64,000 nucleotides of DNA, from NCBI RefSeq assembly GCF_009917525.1, contig NZ_QZDU01000004.1, positions 62,001 to 126,000 on the forward strand, in the 5' to 3' direction. Source of the stretch: Acutalibacter sp. 1XD8-36 (GTDB lineage Bacteria > Bacillota > Clostridia > Oscillospirales > Acutalibacteraceae). Shown here in pieces: positions 50,337 to 59,329 of the stretch; the stretch's first letter is position 1, and every line of letters starts with the position of its first letter. The notes below the pieces were generated by a model, which did not search any database, was not told the origin of the DNA, and worked only from the letters and a program-made list of their open reading frames with translations. The translations under genes and the position numbers were made by a program.

Positions 50337-51497
50337 ATGCTCAAGAACCGTATCCTCTACCTGTTTATACTGCTGTGTACAACAGCTTTCTTTATCTGCT
50401 TCAACGGCTACTACTCCTGGTACGTGTTCCTGCTGTCCCTGGTGCTGCCCGGGGTGTCCCTTATACTGTCCCTGCCGGGTATGCTCACCTCCTGGGCGGA
50501 GATAGGCGTGCCGGGGGGCGGGGGCAGGGCCAAAAAGTCCGCCGCCGTACCCATACAGGTTGCCGCCGGGAGCCGCTGGCCCCTGCCCTCGGGGAGGATA
50601 AGGCTTCGGCTCAATATCCACAACACCCTCACAGGGGAGAGGAGGACCGAGGCCCTGGAGCTCTCCCAGGGGCGCATGCCCCAGGCCGTGGAGCAGAGGC
50701 TCACCTCACACACCTGCGGGAGGATAGTCTGCAGGCTGGACAAGGCCCGGGTCTGTGACCTGCTGGGCCTTTTTTCCCTGCCTATAAGGCTTCGGGAGGG
50801 GCGGTCCTGTGAGGTGGTAGTGCTGCCAAATATTTTTCAGACGGCAATAGGACTTAGGGACAGGAACATCCCCGACGCCGGGGGTGAGCGGTACTCCCCC
50901 ACAAAGCCGGGCCCGGACCCCACCGAGTTCTTTGGCCTTCGGGACTATAGGCCCGGGGACAAGCTCAACAGGGTGGACTGGAAGCTCTCTGATAAGGCCG
51001 GGGCCCTGCTGGTGCGGGAGGGCAGCCTGCCGGTGGCAAAGCGGGCCCTCTTTATTATCAGCCTCAATGGTGACGGCAATGAGGCCGACCTGCTAATGGA
51101 CACCCTTGCAACTTTGGGCCACAGCCTCTCGGGGCAGGGGGCCGGATATGCCCTGGCCTTCTCCGGCGGGGAGGGGCTGGTGTTCATAGACGTGGACAGC
51201 CCTGAGGACAGCGGGGGGGCCCTGGAGGCCGTGCTCCGCCACTGTGACAGGGGGCGGTTCCCGGGGCTCATTGCAGAGGGGGCCGAGGCCCCCCGGGACA
51301 TAGCAAGGGTAGTCTATATCTGCCCGGAGCCGGAGCCCGCCGCCATAGGCTTTATAGGGGAGCGGTACGCCTTTGCCGGGGCCACGGTGGTACATACAAG
51401 GCCCCTTACAGAGGGGAACAGGCTTGAGGGGGACATGTACCCTGTGCGGGTGCAGCCGGGGAGCTTAGCCGCGGACCTTGCGGGGCTGCAGATTTAG
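50337..51497 (+). CDS. DUF58-domain membrane protein
   Basis: This 386-aa protein has two N-terminal hydrophobic helices (about residues 5-50), a cytoplasmic middle part, and the DUF58 signature FFGLRDYRPGDKLNRVDWKL followed by a VWA-like region. DUF58 proteins pair with MoxR ATPases and transglutaminase-like proteins in a widespread conserved operon of uncertain role, probably cell envelope or protein maturation. It has a GCAGGGGG site 14 nt after the MoxR gene. Confidence 0.9.
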   Translation: MLKNRILYLFILLCTTAFFICFNGYYSWYVFLLSLVLPGVSLILSLPGMLTSWAEIGVPGGGGRAKKSAAVPIQVAAGSRWPLPSGRIRLRLNIHNTLTGERRTEALELSQGRMPQAVEQRLTSHTCGRIVCRLDKARVCDLLGLFSLPIRLREGRSCEVVVLPNIFQTAIGLRDRNIPDAGGERYSPTKPGPDPTEFFGLRDYRPGDKLNRVDWKLSDKAGALLVREGSLPVAKRALFIISLNGDGNEADLLMDTLATLGHSLSGQGAGYALAFSGGEGLVFIDVDSPEDSGGALEAVLRHCDRGRFPGLIAEGAEAPRDIARVVYICPEPEPAAIGFIGERYAFAGATVVHTRPLTEGNRLEGDMYPVRVQPGSLAADLAGLQI

Positions 51498-51517
51498 GGC
51501 CGAGGAGGTGCACTGTG

Positions 51518-54316
51518 ATGGACAAAGAGATACAGACTGGCCTGCAGCTTGACAAGCCACGGCTCCTCTTACAGGACGAGGCCCTTATAGGCCGGGGGAT
51601 ATTCTACGGGCTGATTATCCTGCTGGGGGGAGTAGGGGGCTGGGGGAGCTTTCTGACGGCCTTTAACATAGAGGTATACCCAGTAAGGCTCATTGCCGTG
51701 GGCGTTATATCCTGCGCCTTTGCAGTGTGGCGGCAGCTGGACTGTAATAAGGGCCGCTGGCGGCTGTCACTTATAGGGTGGATGATATGGCTGGCTGTGC
51801 TGGTGTTCGCCTTCGACACCATAGCCCACGGGGCCGTGCGCATAGGGAACACAATGCTTGACAGCTACGGCGCAAAGCTCAACTACGAAATGCCCAGCCT
51901 CTACCTGCCCTACCAGGCGGGCACAAGGGCGGGGATAGACGGCGTGGGGGAGAGCACCGGCTTTATATCCGTGCTGCTCCTGCCCTTCTTCTGGGCCATG
52001 TCCCGGATGTGGATAAGGAGCAGGAACAATAGGGGGCCCTTTGGCCTCACCGGTATCCTGCTGGTGCTGCCCATGAGCTTCTCCATAGTCCCGGCGGGCT
52101 GGGCCTTCGGGGCCCTGCTGTTGTTCTGGTGCATGCTCCTGCTGCTGGCGGCCACACTGGGCGGGCCCGAGGGTTCCTTCGGGCGAAGGAAAAGGGGCTA
52201 CAGGGCCTCGGGGGTGGGGGCGGCAAGGCCCCTGGCCCTCCTGCTGGCGGTTATTGTGGGGCTCAGCATGTGGGGGGTGTATTTATTTGCCCCTATTGAG
52301 ACCTATAAGCGCCCGGAGCTTGCGGAGAACCTGCGCACCGGCCTTAGGGAGGGCTTCGGCTCCTCCCGGTATATCCAGGGGGGCCAGGGGAGCAACAATA
52401 AGGAGGTACAGCTAAAGGGCCTTGGGACAAGGTACTACACCGGGGAGACCATGCTGCGGGTGAAGTTCGACTGGCAGGACGACCCGGAGCCTGTGGGGAT
52501 GTTTCAAAGGCAGGGCAGGGACGGCGAGACCTATTATGAGACCCTCACCGACACAAGCGGCACCCGCACCTCAAACGCCGGCAAGGAGTACCTTAAGAGC
52601 TTTGTGGGCACGGTCTACACCGGGGACAGCTGGGAGCGGATGGACTCTAAGGGGCGGGAGGAGCTTGCCGGACTGGAGCTAAGGGCCCAGAACCAGATAT
52701 CAAGGTATAAGCACGAGCTCTTCTCCATAGGGCGGGACAAGCGGAACTGCTATAGGCTCAGCGTTCAGAACCTTGGGGCAAATCCCAGGTGCGTGTATAT
52801 CCCGGCGAGCCTGAAAAGCGGCCCCGGGGAGCTCTCGGAATATAATATAGAGTTTGTGGACGACGGCTACGCCAAGTCCGGGAACTTTATAAACGGCACC
52901 AGGGAGTATGAGCTCTTCGGGGAAGCAATGAGCGAGGGATACAACTATTTCAGCCGGGTGGTGTCCTATCTTGCCTGTAAAAACTATGGGGTCACAAGTA
53001 TCGGCAATCTGGGCGCGGCCCGTCTGGGGAACACCGGCGGGAGCGAGTACGAGATTCCGGTGTTTGAGTACGGCTCGCGTATACTGTTCCTGGACGGCTA
53101 CACCTCGGTGGGGGACGACATCATGGGCCTTTTCGACAGCATAAACGGCCAGGCAAATATGGGCGGCTTCGGCTGGCCCGCGGACCTCTGGGAGGTGCCG
53201 GAGTTTGAGGCCTGGGAGGGCCTTGAAACCTATGAGCGGGAATTTCTGCGGGACATAGAGGCGTACAATAAGTTTGTCTATGAGCACTATACCCAGGTGC
53301 CAGAGGAGCTGGAGGGGTTCCTTGAGGACTTTAAGAACGCCTATAACCTGGACCCCAACGACCGCCTTGACTCCGGGGATTTTCGTCTGAGAGACGGCGC
53401 GGAGTGCTACGCGGCATATATAGCCATGTGCTTTCAGGACTATTTCGACTACAACTTGGACCCCCCCACTGTCCCACAGGGCATGGACTTTGTGAAGTGT
53501 TTTCTCAGCGAGACCCGGACGGGCTACTGCGTCCACTTTGCAAGCGCGGCGGTGCTGCTCCTGCGGGCGGCGGGGTACCCGGCAAGGTACGCCGAGGGGT
53601 ACGTGGTGCCCTCGGGGGAGAGCGGCTGGGTGGATGTGCCGGACTATAACGCCCACGCCTGGGTTGAGGTGTACAGCGGGGGCACAGGCTGGGTGCCGGT
53701 GGAGGTGACCCCCGCGGACGAGAATAATCCCGCGGCCTTTTACAACGCCACCGTCCCCGAGAACGCCCGGGAGATTATCCCCACCCCCAAGCCCTTTGAG
53801 GAGCGGCCCACCCTGCCCCCAAGGAGTAACCCCCTTATTGACGAGGAGCTTGCCTCCCCCACCCCAAGGCCCAGGGCCTCGGCAAAGCCCAGCCCCAGTG
53901 CCGGGGGTAGCCCGGCGGGGAGCGGCAGTAACGGTAAGGGCGGGGGCTCACCCCTGGTCAATGTTCTGTGGTGTATAGGGACAGCCGCCGGTATTATAGG
54001 GGCGCTCCTGCTACAGCGGGTGCTCAGGGTGAAGAAGCGGGAGCGGGACCTTGGACAGCGGGACAGGAACGCGGCGGGGCTGCGGGCGTATGCCTATCTT
54101 CTGAAGCTGTATGAGAAGGAATTGCTCTGCGGACAGCGGGAGGAGCCCCCTGAGAGGTGGAAGGAGCTGGCGGAGAAGGCCCGGTACTCGGCCCATATGC
54201 TGAGCCCCGAGGAGCTGGGCGGGCTCATAGGTGACTCGGAAAAGCTCAGGGCAAAGCTTAAAGCCCAGCTGCCCGGGGGACAGAAGCTGCTCTGCTGGCT
54301 GACAGGCTTGATATAA
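51518..54316 (+). CDS. Transglutaminase-like membrane protein of the MoxR/DUF58 operon
   Basis: This 932-aa protein has five to seven N-terminal helices (about residues 30-270) and a large extracytoplasmic part ending in a transglutaminase-like domain. The catalytic Cys is in TGYCVHFASAAVLLLRAAGY, the His in YNAHAWVEVY and the Asp in VEVTPAD. A Pro/Ser-rich linker (about 780-820), one more helix and a cytoplasmic tail follow. It may cleave or crosslink peptide bonds on the cell surface. The ATG at 51518 has GAGGAGG upstream. Confidence 0.9.
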   Translation: MDKEIQTGLQLDKPRLLLQDEALIGRGIFYGLIILLGGVGGWGSFLTAFNIEVYPVRLIAVGVISCAFAVWRQLDCNKGRWRLSLIGWMIWLAVLVFAFDTIAHGAVRIGNTMLDSYGAKLNYEMPSLYLPYQAGTRAGIDGVGESTGFISVLLLPFFWAMSRMWIRSRNNRGPFGLTGILLVLPMSFSIVPAGWAFGALLLFWCMLLLLAATLGGPEGSFGRRKRGYRASGVGAARPLALLLAVIVGLSMWGVYLFAPIETYKRPELAENLRTGLREGFGSSRYIQGGQGSNNKEVQLKGLGTRYYTGETMLRVKFDWQDDPEPVGMFQRQGRDGETYYETLTDTSGTRTSNAGKEYLKSFVGTVYTGDSWERMDSKGREELAGLELRAQNQISRYKHELFSIGRDKRNCYRLSVQNLGANPRCVYIPASLKSGPGELSEYNIEFVDDGYAKSGNFINGTREYELFGEAMSEGYNYFSRVVSYLACKNYGVTSIGNLGAARLGNTGGSEYEIPVFEYGSRILFLDGYTSVGDDIMGLFDSINGQANMGGFGWPADLWEVPEFEAWEGLETYEREFLRDIEAYNKFVYEHYTQVPEELEGFLEDFKNAYNLDPNDRLDSGDFRLRDGAECYAAYIAMCFQDYFDYNLDPPTVPQGMDFVKCFLSETRTGYCVHFASAAVLLLRAAGYPARYAEGYVVPSGESGWVDVPDYNAHAWVEVYSGGTGWVPVEVTPADENNPAAFYNATVPENAREIIPTPKPFEERPTLPPRSNPLIDEELASPTPRPRASAKPSPSAGGSPAGSGSNGKGGGSPLVNVLWCIGTAAGIIGALLLQRVLRVKKRERDLGQRDRNAAGLRAYAYLLKLYEKELLCGQREEPPERWKELAEKARYSAHMLSPEELGGLIGDSEKLRAKLKAQLPGGQKLLCWLTGLI

Positions 54317-54363
54317 TTTTATATTTATTATAATATATTATAAAATAATCAGGAGGTAATTTT

Positions 54364-55509
54364 ATGGTAAAGCTAGGCATTATCGGTATCGGCAATATGG
54401 GCTCCTCCCACTCCCTGAACGTGCTGGGGGGCAAGACCCCCGAGATTACCCTTGCGGCTGTAGCCGACAGAAGGGAGTCCCGGCGGGACTGGGCCAAGGA
54501 GAAGCTCCCGGGGGTGCCGGTTTTTAAGGAGGGCTCGGAGCTCATAGACAGCGGCCTCTGCGACGCGGTGCTCATAGCCGTGCCCCACTACCAGCACCCG
54601 GTGCTTGCAGGAGAGGCCTTTGAGAAGGGGCTCCACGTCCTCTGCGAGAAGCCCGCGGGGGTCTATACCAACGCCGTGAAGGAGATGAACGAGGCGGCCG
54701 ACAGGGCCGGGAAGACCTTCGGCATGATGTTCAACCAGCGGACCAACTGCGTGTACCGCAAAATGCACGAGATGGTGCAGAGCGGCGAGCTGGGGGCCCT
54801 TAAGAGGGTAAACTGGATAATAACCGACTGGTACCGCACCCAGATATACTACGACTCCGGGGACTGGCGGGCTACCTGGGCCGGAGAGGGGGGCGGGGTG
54901 CTTCTGAACCAGTGCCCACACCAGCTTGATTTATTACAGTGGATATGCGGCCTGCCCACCAAAGTACAGGCCTTCTGCCATGAGGGCAAGTGGCACGATA
55001 TCGAGGTTGAGGACGATGTGACCGCCTACCTTGAGTTTGAGGGCGGGGCCACTGGGGTCTTTGTCACCACCACCGGGGACGCCCCCGGCACCAACCGCTT
55101 TGAGATAACCGGCACCAAGGGCAAGCTGGTGTGTGAGGAGGATGTGCTCACCTTCTGGAAGCTGGGGGAGGACGAGCGGGAGTTCTGCCGGAGCTCGGAG
55201 GAGGGCTTCGCAAAGCCTCCCATGGAGAAGCTTATAGTTGAGACCGACGGGGAGAATCCACAGCATGTAGGGGTGCTCAATGCCTTTGCCGCGAATATCC
55301 TGCGGGGGGAGTCCCTTGTTGCAGACGGCAGGGAGGGCGTCAGGGGCCTGACCCTTTCAAACGCCATGCACCTGTCCGGGTGGCTTAATAAGCCGGTGGA
55401 GATACCCTTTGACGAGGATTTGTTCCAGCGTGAGCTTGACAAGCGCAGGAAGACCTCTAGGCGCAAAGAGGGCGGAGATATTACGTTCTCTACCGAAGGG
55501 ACATATTAA
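54364..55509 (+). CDS. Gfo/Idh/MocA-family oxidoreductase
   Basis: This 381-aa NAD(P)-dependent sugar dehydrogenase-like protein has an N-terminal Rossmann fold (GIIGIGNMGSSHSLNVLGGK), the EKPAG motif in HVLCEKPAGVYTNAVKEMNE, and the C-terminal alpha/beta domain (GGGVLLNQCPHQLDLLQWIC). It acts in the cytoplasm on an unknown sugar or inositol-like substrate. AGGAGG lies before the ATG. It is monocistronic, with a terminator immediately after. Confidence 0.92.
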   Translation: MVKLGIIGIGNMGSSHSLNVLGGKTPEITLAAVADRRESRRDWAKEKLPGVPVFKEGSELIDSGLCDAVLIAVPHYQHPVLAGEAFEKGLHVLCEKPAGVYTNAVKEMNEAADRAGKTFGMMFNQRTNCVYRKMHEMVQSGELGALKRVNWIITDWYRTQIYYDSGDWRATWAGEGGGVLLNQCPHQLDLLQWICGLPTKVQAFCHEGKWHDIEVEDDVTAYLEFEGGATGVFVTTTGDAPGTNRFEITGTKGKLVCEEDVLTFWKLGEDEREFCRSSEEGFAKPPMEKLIVETDGENPQHVGVLNAFAANILRGESLVADGREGVRGLTLSNAMHLSGWLNKPVEIPFDEDLFQRELDKRRKTSRRKEGGDITFSTEGTY

Positions 55510-55516
55510 AATAATA

Positions 55517-55558
55517 AAAGCAAGCGCTCCACCGTTAAGGTGGGGTGCTTGCTTTTTA
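55517..55558. terminator. Bidirectional terminator
   Basis: A stem of about 16 bp (AAGCAAGCGCTCCACC against GGTGGGGTGCTTGCTT) is followed by TTTTATATT. It lies between convergent Gfo and DUF4097 genes. Confidence 0.85.
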
Positions 55559-55572
55559 TATTAGCAGTTGAG

Positions 55573-57435
55573 TTATTGGCTTATGCCGTCGGCCTTGAGT
55601 ATGCTCATGCTCCCGGAGGTGGTGTGCAGCTCGATTTTGCACTCACCGTTCCCGAATACGGCCTGGCCCCTCTTTTGGTGCTTGCGGTCCGGGGTAATCT
55701 GGGCCGGGAATTCGCACTTGAACCCCCCCGAGGAGGAGCTGTAGTCCGCGGTAAAACCGGCGTACTCGGGAAGCCTGATTTTCAGGGAGCCGCTCACCGA
55801 GTGCATATTGGCCTTCTCCGGGCACTGGTCAACCATAAGGCTTGCAGAGCCCGAGACGGTGCTCACCTTGAACTTTTCGGCGTTGCCGTGGGCGTTCAGT
55901 GAGCCGGAGACTGTGGTGAGCTCGGCCTTTTCGGCGGAGAAGCCCTTGCAGAGGTTTGTGCCCGATACGGAGTGGGCGCGGAGCTTCTCGGCGGAGCAGT
56001 CCTCAAGGGTGAGCGTGCCGGAGACTGTACCCGCGTCCAGGGTCTCTGCCGATATGGAGCGCAGGACTACCGTGCCGGACACAGTCGAGAGGGTGAAGCT
56101 ATCCCCCGAAAGCTCCCTTGCCCGGATATTGCCGCTCATGCACTGCACCCGCAGCTTCCCGATATTATGGCACTGCTCCCGGGGCACCAGCACCTCCAGG
56201 CGCTTTGAGGGCCGGGTGACCGCGTTCCAGCCCTTTGAGAGTATCCCGCCGGTGCTGTTCTGAGGGTACTCCAGTATGGTGAGCTTTGAGTCCCGGACAA
56301 ATAGCGCGGAGGAGTGCTCCGGGGCCAGGGCCTTCTTGCTGTACTCCACTATATCTACGGTGTCACCGTCCCAGGGGGCTATGCTCACCTGGCCCGTGGG
56401 CCAGTTTATGTCCAGCTCCTCAAGGCTGCTTAGCACCGCCTGCTTCCTGTAGACAAACTCGCCGTCTATAAACTCGGGCCTCTCCGGGGACATATCCATC
56501 TGCTCCATGCCCTCCGTCCCCGAGGGGCCGTTAAAGGGGAAGCCCGGGTTAAAGTCCAGGAAGCTGTTCTCACCGGCGGCTTCGGCGGCTTCCTCCATCT
56601 CCTCCATAAGCTCCTCCTGTTCCTCCGCAAGCTCCTCCTGCCACTCCACCACAACGTCCCCGAGGGCCTCCTTCATATCGTCTATGGCCTCGGTAACGTC
56701 GTCCATGGCGCCGTCCAAATCCCTGCCAAGCTCCTGGCCTATTTCCTTGAGCCCCCGGCGTATCTCCTTACCTATCCCCGAGAGCCAGCCGGTCCAGTCG
56801 CCGGAGGTGGGGGCCTGGGGCCGGGGGGCGGCGCTGCCGGCAGCATGGTCCCGGAGCTCCTGGACCTGGGCGGCGTACCGGGCCATCTCAGCCTGGCACT
56901 GGGCGGTATATCTTGCCATCTCCTGCTGGTACTCGTTCATCTCCCGGCAGTAGCGCTCGTTGTTCTCCTGGGCCTCCCGCACATAGCGCTCCATATCCTC
57001 GGGACTGCCGTCGGCAGGCCTGGGTGGCGCGGGCGTGGCAGGGGGAACAGGAGGGGCCGGGGGTATGGGCCCGGCGGGGAGCTCCAGCCCTATCTCCCCG
57101 GGCTCGCCGTGGTTTACGTTCAGTTCCGCATGGTCAGGGTGCAGGGTCAGGTCTATCTTATGGCTGCCGCCGTCTATGACCATGGACTCACCTGTGCCGT
57201 GCTCCTGCACCTCGATGGTGCCGTCGGGGTATATGGTCGCTGAGCCGTCGGAGTCGTTGACGGTGATAGACGGCGTGACCGCCTGCTGTGCCGCGGCCTG
57301 GGCCTGGTCCGTTATCCTCTCAAGCTCGCTGTCCTCCCCGGTATCCCCCAGGGCCTCCAGAAGCTCTGCGGCCTGCTCCTCTGTAAGCTTCCCTGCCGAG
57401 AGCATTTCAAGTATCATGCGCTTCTCCTCGTTCAT
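55573..57435 (-). CDS. SHOCT-like/DUF4097 beta-repeat protein
   Basis: This 620-aa protein has an N-terminal SHOCT-like helical motif (ILEMLSAGKLTEEQAAELLE). A long Pro/Glu/Gln-rich middle (about 100-330) and a coiled, acidic part follow. The C-terminal DUF4097 right-handed beta-repeat (about 400-620) repeats units like TVSGTVVLRSISAETLDAG and TVSGSASLMV. LiaX of enterococci, which senses daptomycin and cationic peptides, combines similar domains. No signal peptide is seen. It is the last gene of the DUF2089 operon, joined to the 49-aa gene by an ATGA overlap. Confidence 0.85.
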   Translation of the reverse strand: MNEEKRMILEMLSAGKLTEEQAAELLEALGDTGEDSELERITDQAQAAAQQAVTPSITVNDSDGSATIYPDGTIEVQEHGTGESMVIDGGSHKIDLTLHPDHAELNVNHGEPGEIGLELPAGPIPPAPPVPPATPAPPRPADGSPEDMERYVREAQENNERYCREMNEYQQEMARYTAQCQAEMARYAAQVQELRDHAAGSAAPRPQAPTSGDWTGWLSGIGKEIRRGLKEIGQELGRDLDGAMDDVTEAIDDMKEALGDVVVEWQEELAEEQEELMEEMEEAAEAAGENSFLDFNPGFPFNGPSGTEGMEQMDMSPERPEFIDGEFVYRKQAVLSSLEELDINWPTGQVSIAPWDGDTVDIVEYSKKALAPEHSSALFVRDSKLTILEYPQNSTGGILSKGWNAVTRPSKRLEVLVPREQCHNIGKLRVQCMSGNIRARELSGDSFTLSTVSGTVVLRSISAETLDAGTVSGTLTLEDCSAEKLRAHSVSGTNLCKGFSAEKAELTTVSGSLNAHGNAEKFKVSTVSGSASLMVDQCPEKANMHSVSGSLKIRLPEYAGFTADYSSSSGGFKCEFPAQITPDRKHQKRGQAVFGNGECKIELHTTSGSMSILKADGISQ

Positions 57436-57581
57436 TTCAAAGCCCGCCTTTCAGTTTTATTTTTGAGGCATTTCTCCACCATCATGTCAAAGCGCTCCTG
57501 GGCGGCAAGCCTCAGGGCGGTTTCCCTGTCGTATGAGCCGTAGGGGTACATCTCGGGTGGTATATATTTATTCATGCACAT
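57432..57581 (-). CDS. Small conserved-position protein in the DUF2089 operon (49 aa)
   Basis: This 49-aa frame has AAGGGG well placed before an ATG two nucleotides past the DUF2089 stop. It reads MCMNKYIPPEMYPYGSYDRE, then TALRLAAQERFDMMVEKCLK and ends NKTERRALK. Its stop overlaps the next start (ATGA). It is soluble and charged with no recognised family. Coupling at both ends is good evidence that it is translated. Confidence 0.75.
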   Translation of the reverse strand: MCMNKYIPPEMYPYGSYDRETALRLAAQERFDMMVEKCLKNKTERRALK

Positions 57582-57582
57582 T

Positions 57583-57978
57583 TTATTTATCCCCTTTCAG
57601 TGACTTCAGGGCCTCCAGGGCCGCGTCCACGCTCATGTCCCCTCCCGACAGGCGGGAGAGTATCTCCGAGCGCTCCTCCTTCCTGCTCTCCTCCCGGAGC
57701 TCAGGCTTCCCGTCCAGGTGCAAAGCGGCAAGGGCCGCGTCAAGCATGTTCTTAACTGTGGGGTAGCTTACCCCCAGGGCCCGCTCCACCTCCTTGATGG
57801 ACCCCCGGCACCGGAGGAACACCTCCACGAACTGCAAATGCTTCTCCTCCAGTGTGCAGAAGCGGCAGGGGGCGAACTGCCCGGAGAGCTCCGTATGGCA
57901 GCTGGGGCAGCGGAGCTTTGTGACCTGCATGGGCTCCCCGCAGACCGGGCACTGGGATGGGGCATGATAGGTTTTCAT
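57583..57978 (-). CDS. DUF2089 zinc-ribbon/HTH regulator
   Basis: This 131-aa protein has an N-terminal zinc ribbon (CPVCGEPMQVTKLRCPSCHTE) plus a further Cys pair in FAPCRFC. A sigma-region-4-like helix-turn-helix follows (FVEVFLRCRGSIKEVERALG, VSYPTVKNMLDAALAAL), then an acidic helical tail. DUF2089 proteins are thought to regulate the operon they begin. The ATG at 57978 has GGAAAG upstream. It likely controls the downstream 49-aa and DUF4097 genes. Confidence 0.88.
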   Translation of the reverse strand: MKTYHAPSQCPVCGEPMQVTKLRCPSCHTELSGQFAPCRFCTLEEKHLQFVEVFLRCRGSIKEVERALGVSYPTVKNMLDAALAALHLDGKPELREESRKEERSEILSRLSGGDMSVDAALEALKSLKGDK

Positions 57979-58172
57979 AGTATAGTCACTTTCCTTTCTG
58001 TATGATATGAGATATGGTCTGATTAACTTCCGATTTGCTTTCCATGGTTGCATTATATACCCTGGCCTTAAAAATGTCAAGCACAAAATCAATTTTTTTA
58101 AGAAAAATCTTTAATTATTTTAAGTTTAGACTTTAACACTACAATAGTTGTGATAATAAAGGCCAAAAGAAG

Positions 58173-58203
58173 GCCCTCCCGGGATTTTAGGCCCCGGAAG
58201 GGC
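58173..58203 (-). terminator. Possible terminator below the sugar-metabolism genes
   Basis: The stem GCCCTCCCGGG/CCCCGGAAGGGC (one mismatch) is followed on the minus strand by CTTCTTTTGGCC. It would end transcripts coming from 58328. Between 57979 and 58172 I see only the promoter region of the DUF2089 operon. Confidence 0.5.
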
Positions 58204-58220
58204 GGGTGATAGCTGTGATT

Positions 58221-58336
58221 TATAGTAAACGCACTTGAAAATCGGTAAATACCGATTTTCAAGCAGAGCGGCGCGGGTACACCCGTGCCGCTAAGTTCAA
58301 AAGAGGTGTCACCTCTTTTGAACTGCGTTAACTATA
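58221..58336. repeat. Cloverleaf-like element of three palindromes within an outer inverted repeat
   Basis: The outer 13-bp arms TATAGTAAACGCA (58221-58233) and TGCGTTAACTATA (58324-58336) have one mismatch. They enclose three palindromes: 14-bp arms at 58234-58263, 12-bp arms at 58267-58292 (one mismatch) and 15-bp arms at 58294-58324. The right outer arm contains the stop codon of the Gfo-like gene. It could be a small mobile repeat (MITE/REP-like) or a structured RNA element. Confidence 0.8.
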
Positions 58337-59329
58337 TTTGCCCCGGGCCGCCTCGTAGACACTGAGCATGAGCTCCACGGTGTTTTTAATGCCGGGGATA
58401 TCGTTTTGGAAGGGCTCGTTATTCAGCGCGCAGCGGTAGAAGTCCCCAATGCAGCGCTGGTGGCTGCTGCCCCAGTAGGCCTTACCGGGGACGGTGGAGG
58501 CCGAGGTAAAGTCCTCCCGCTCCACCCTGCCGTCCTGCCAGAAGCAGGTGAACAGCTCCCCCTCAAGGCGGATGACGGCCTTTTCACAGGCCAGCTCAAA
58601 GATAACCGGCGCGTCGGTGCAGTAGGCGGTGGTGGCGTAGAAAAGCCCCCGGGCCTCCCCAAAGTCAAGGGTCGCCTCCAGGGTGTCCTCCACCTCGATG
58701 ACCCCCGGCAGGTGCCGGTTGGCAAGACTTGCCCCCAGCACCTTGCCCGGGCCCAGGAAGTAGGCCATCAGGTCCAGGGTGTGCACCGCCTGGTTGATAA
58801 GCGCGCCGCCCCCCTCGGTGGCAAGGCTCCCCCGCCAGCCGCTCTCGGTGTAGTAGGCCGCGTCCCGCCGCCAGGTGACAAAGCCCCGGGAGCCGAGGAT
58901 TTTCCCGGCCCTCCCCGAGTTTACAAGCTCCAGCATGGCCCGGGTGCTGCCGTTATAGCGGTTCTGGAAGCATATGCCCACGGGCACCCTGTCCCCAAGC
59001 GCCGAAAACTCCGCCCACTGGGAGCGGTCCGTCACAGGGGGCTTCTCGGTGAAGACCTTTATCCCCCGGTTTGCGGCCTCCTTTGCCATGGGGGTGTGCA
59101 GGTAGTGGGGGGTGCAGATGTGCAGCACGTCTATCGGCTCTCGGTCAAGGAGCTCCTCAAGGGAGCTGTAGGAGCTGCCGCCGAACTTTTCAGCCATGGC
59201 CTCTGCACGCTGGGGCACGATATCGGCAAAGGCTATCAAATCAGCCTCCTCCATAGAGGAGAGCGCCTGGGCGTGCACCTGGGCTATGCCCCCGCAGCCC
59301 ACTATTGCGCAACGGAACCTGCCGCTCAT
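58328..59329 (-). CDS. Gfo/Idh/MocA-family oxidoreductase
   Basis: This 333-aa protein has a Rossmann fold (CAIVGCGGIAQVHAQAL), EKPPVTDRS in place of the usual EKP-A motif, and the central TEGGGALINQAVHTLDLMAY. It starts within the stop of the sugar isomerase-like gene (ATGA), so the two act in one pathway, probably inositol or rare-sugar catabolism. The specific substrate is unknown. The 3' end lies in a palindromic repeat. Confidence 0.92.
   Translation of the reverse strand: MSGRFRCAIVGCGGIAQVHAQALSSMEEADLIAFADIVPQRAEAMAEKFGGSSYSSLEELLDREPIDVLHICTPHYLHTPMAKEAANRGIKVFTEKPPVTDRSQWAEFSALGDRVPVGICFQNRYNGSTRAMLELVNSGRAGKILGSRGFVTWRRDAAYYTESGWRGSLATEGGGALINQAVHTLDLMAYFLGPGKVLGASLANRHLPGVIEVEDTLEATLDFGEARGLFYATTAYCTDAPVIFELACEKAVIRLEGELFTCFWQDGRVEREDFTSASTVPGKAYWGSSHQRCIGDFYRCALNNEPFQNDIPGIKNTVELMLSVYEAARGKYS

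Noticed and set aside
52700-53656. 318-codon frame antisense to the transglutaminase gene
   Set aside because: It is a GC-rich shadow with no start site or recognisable motif. The plus-strand protein has catalytic residues in this region.
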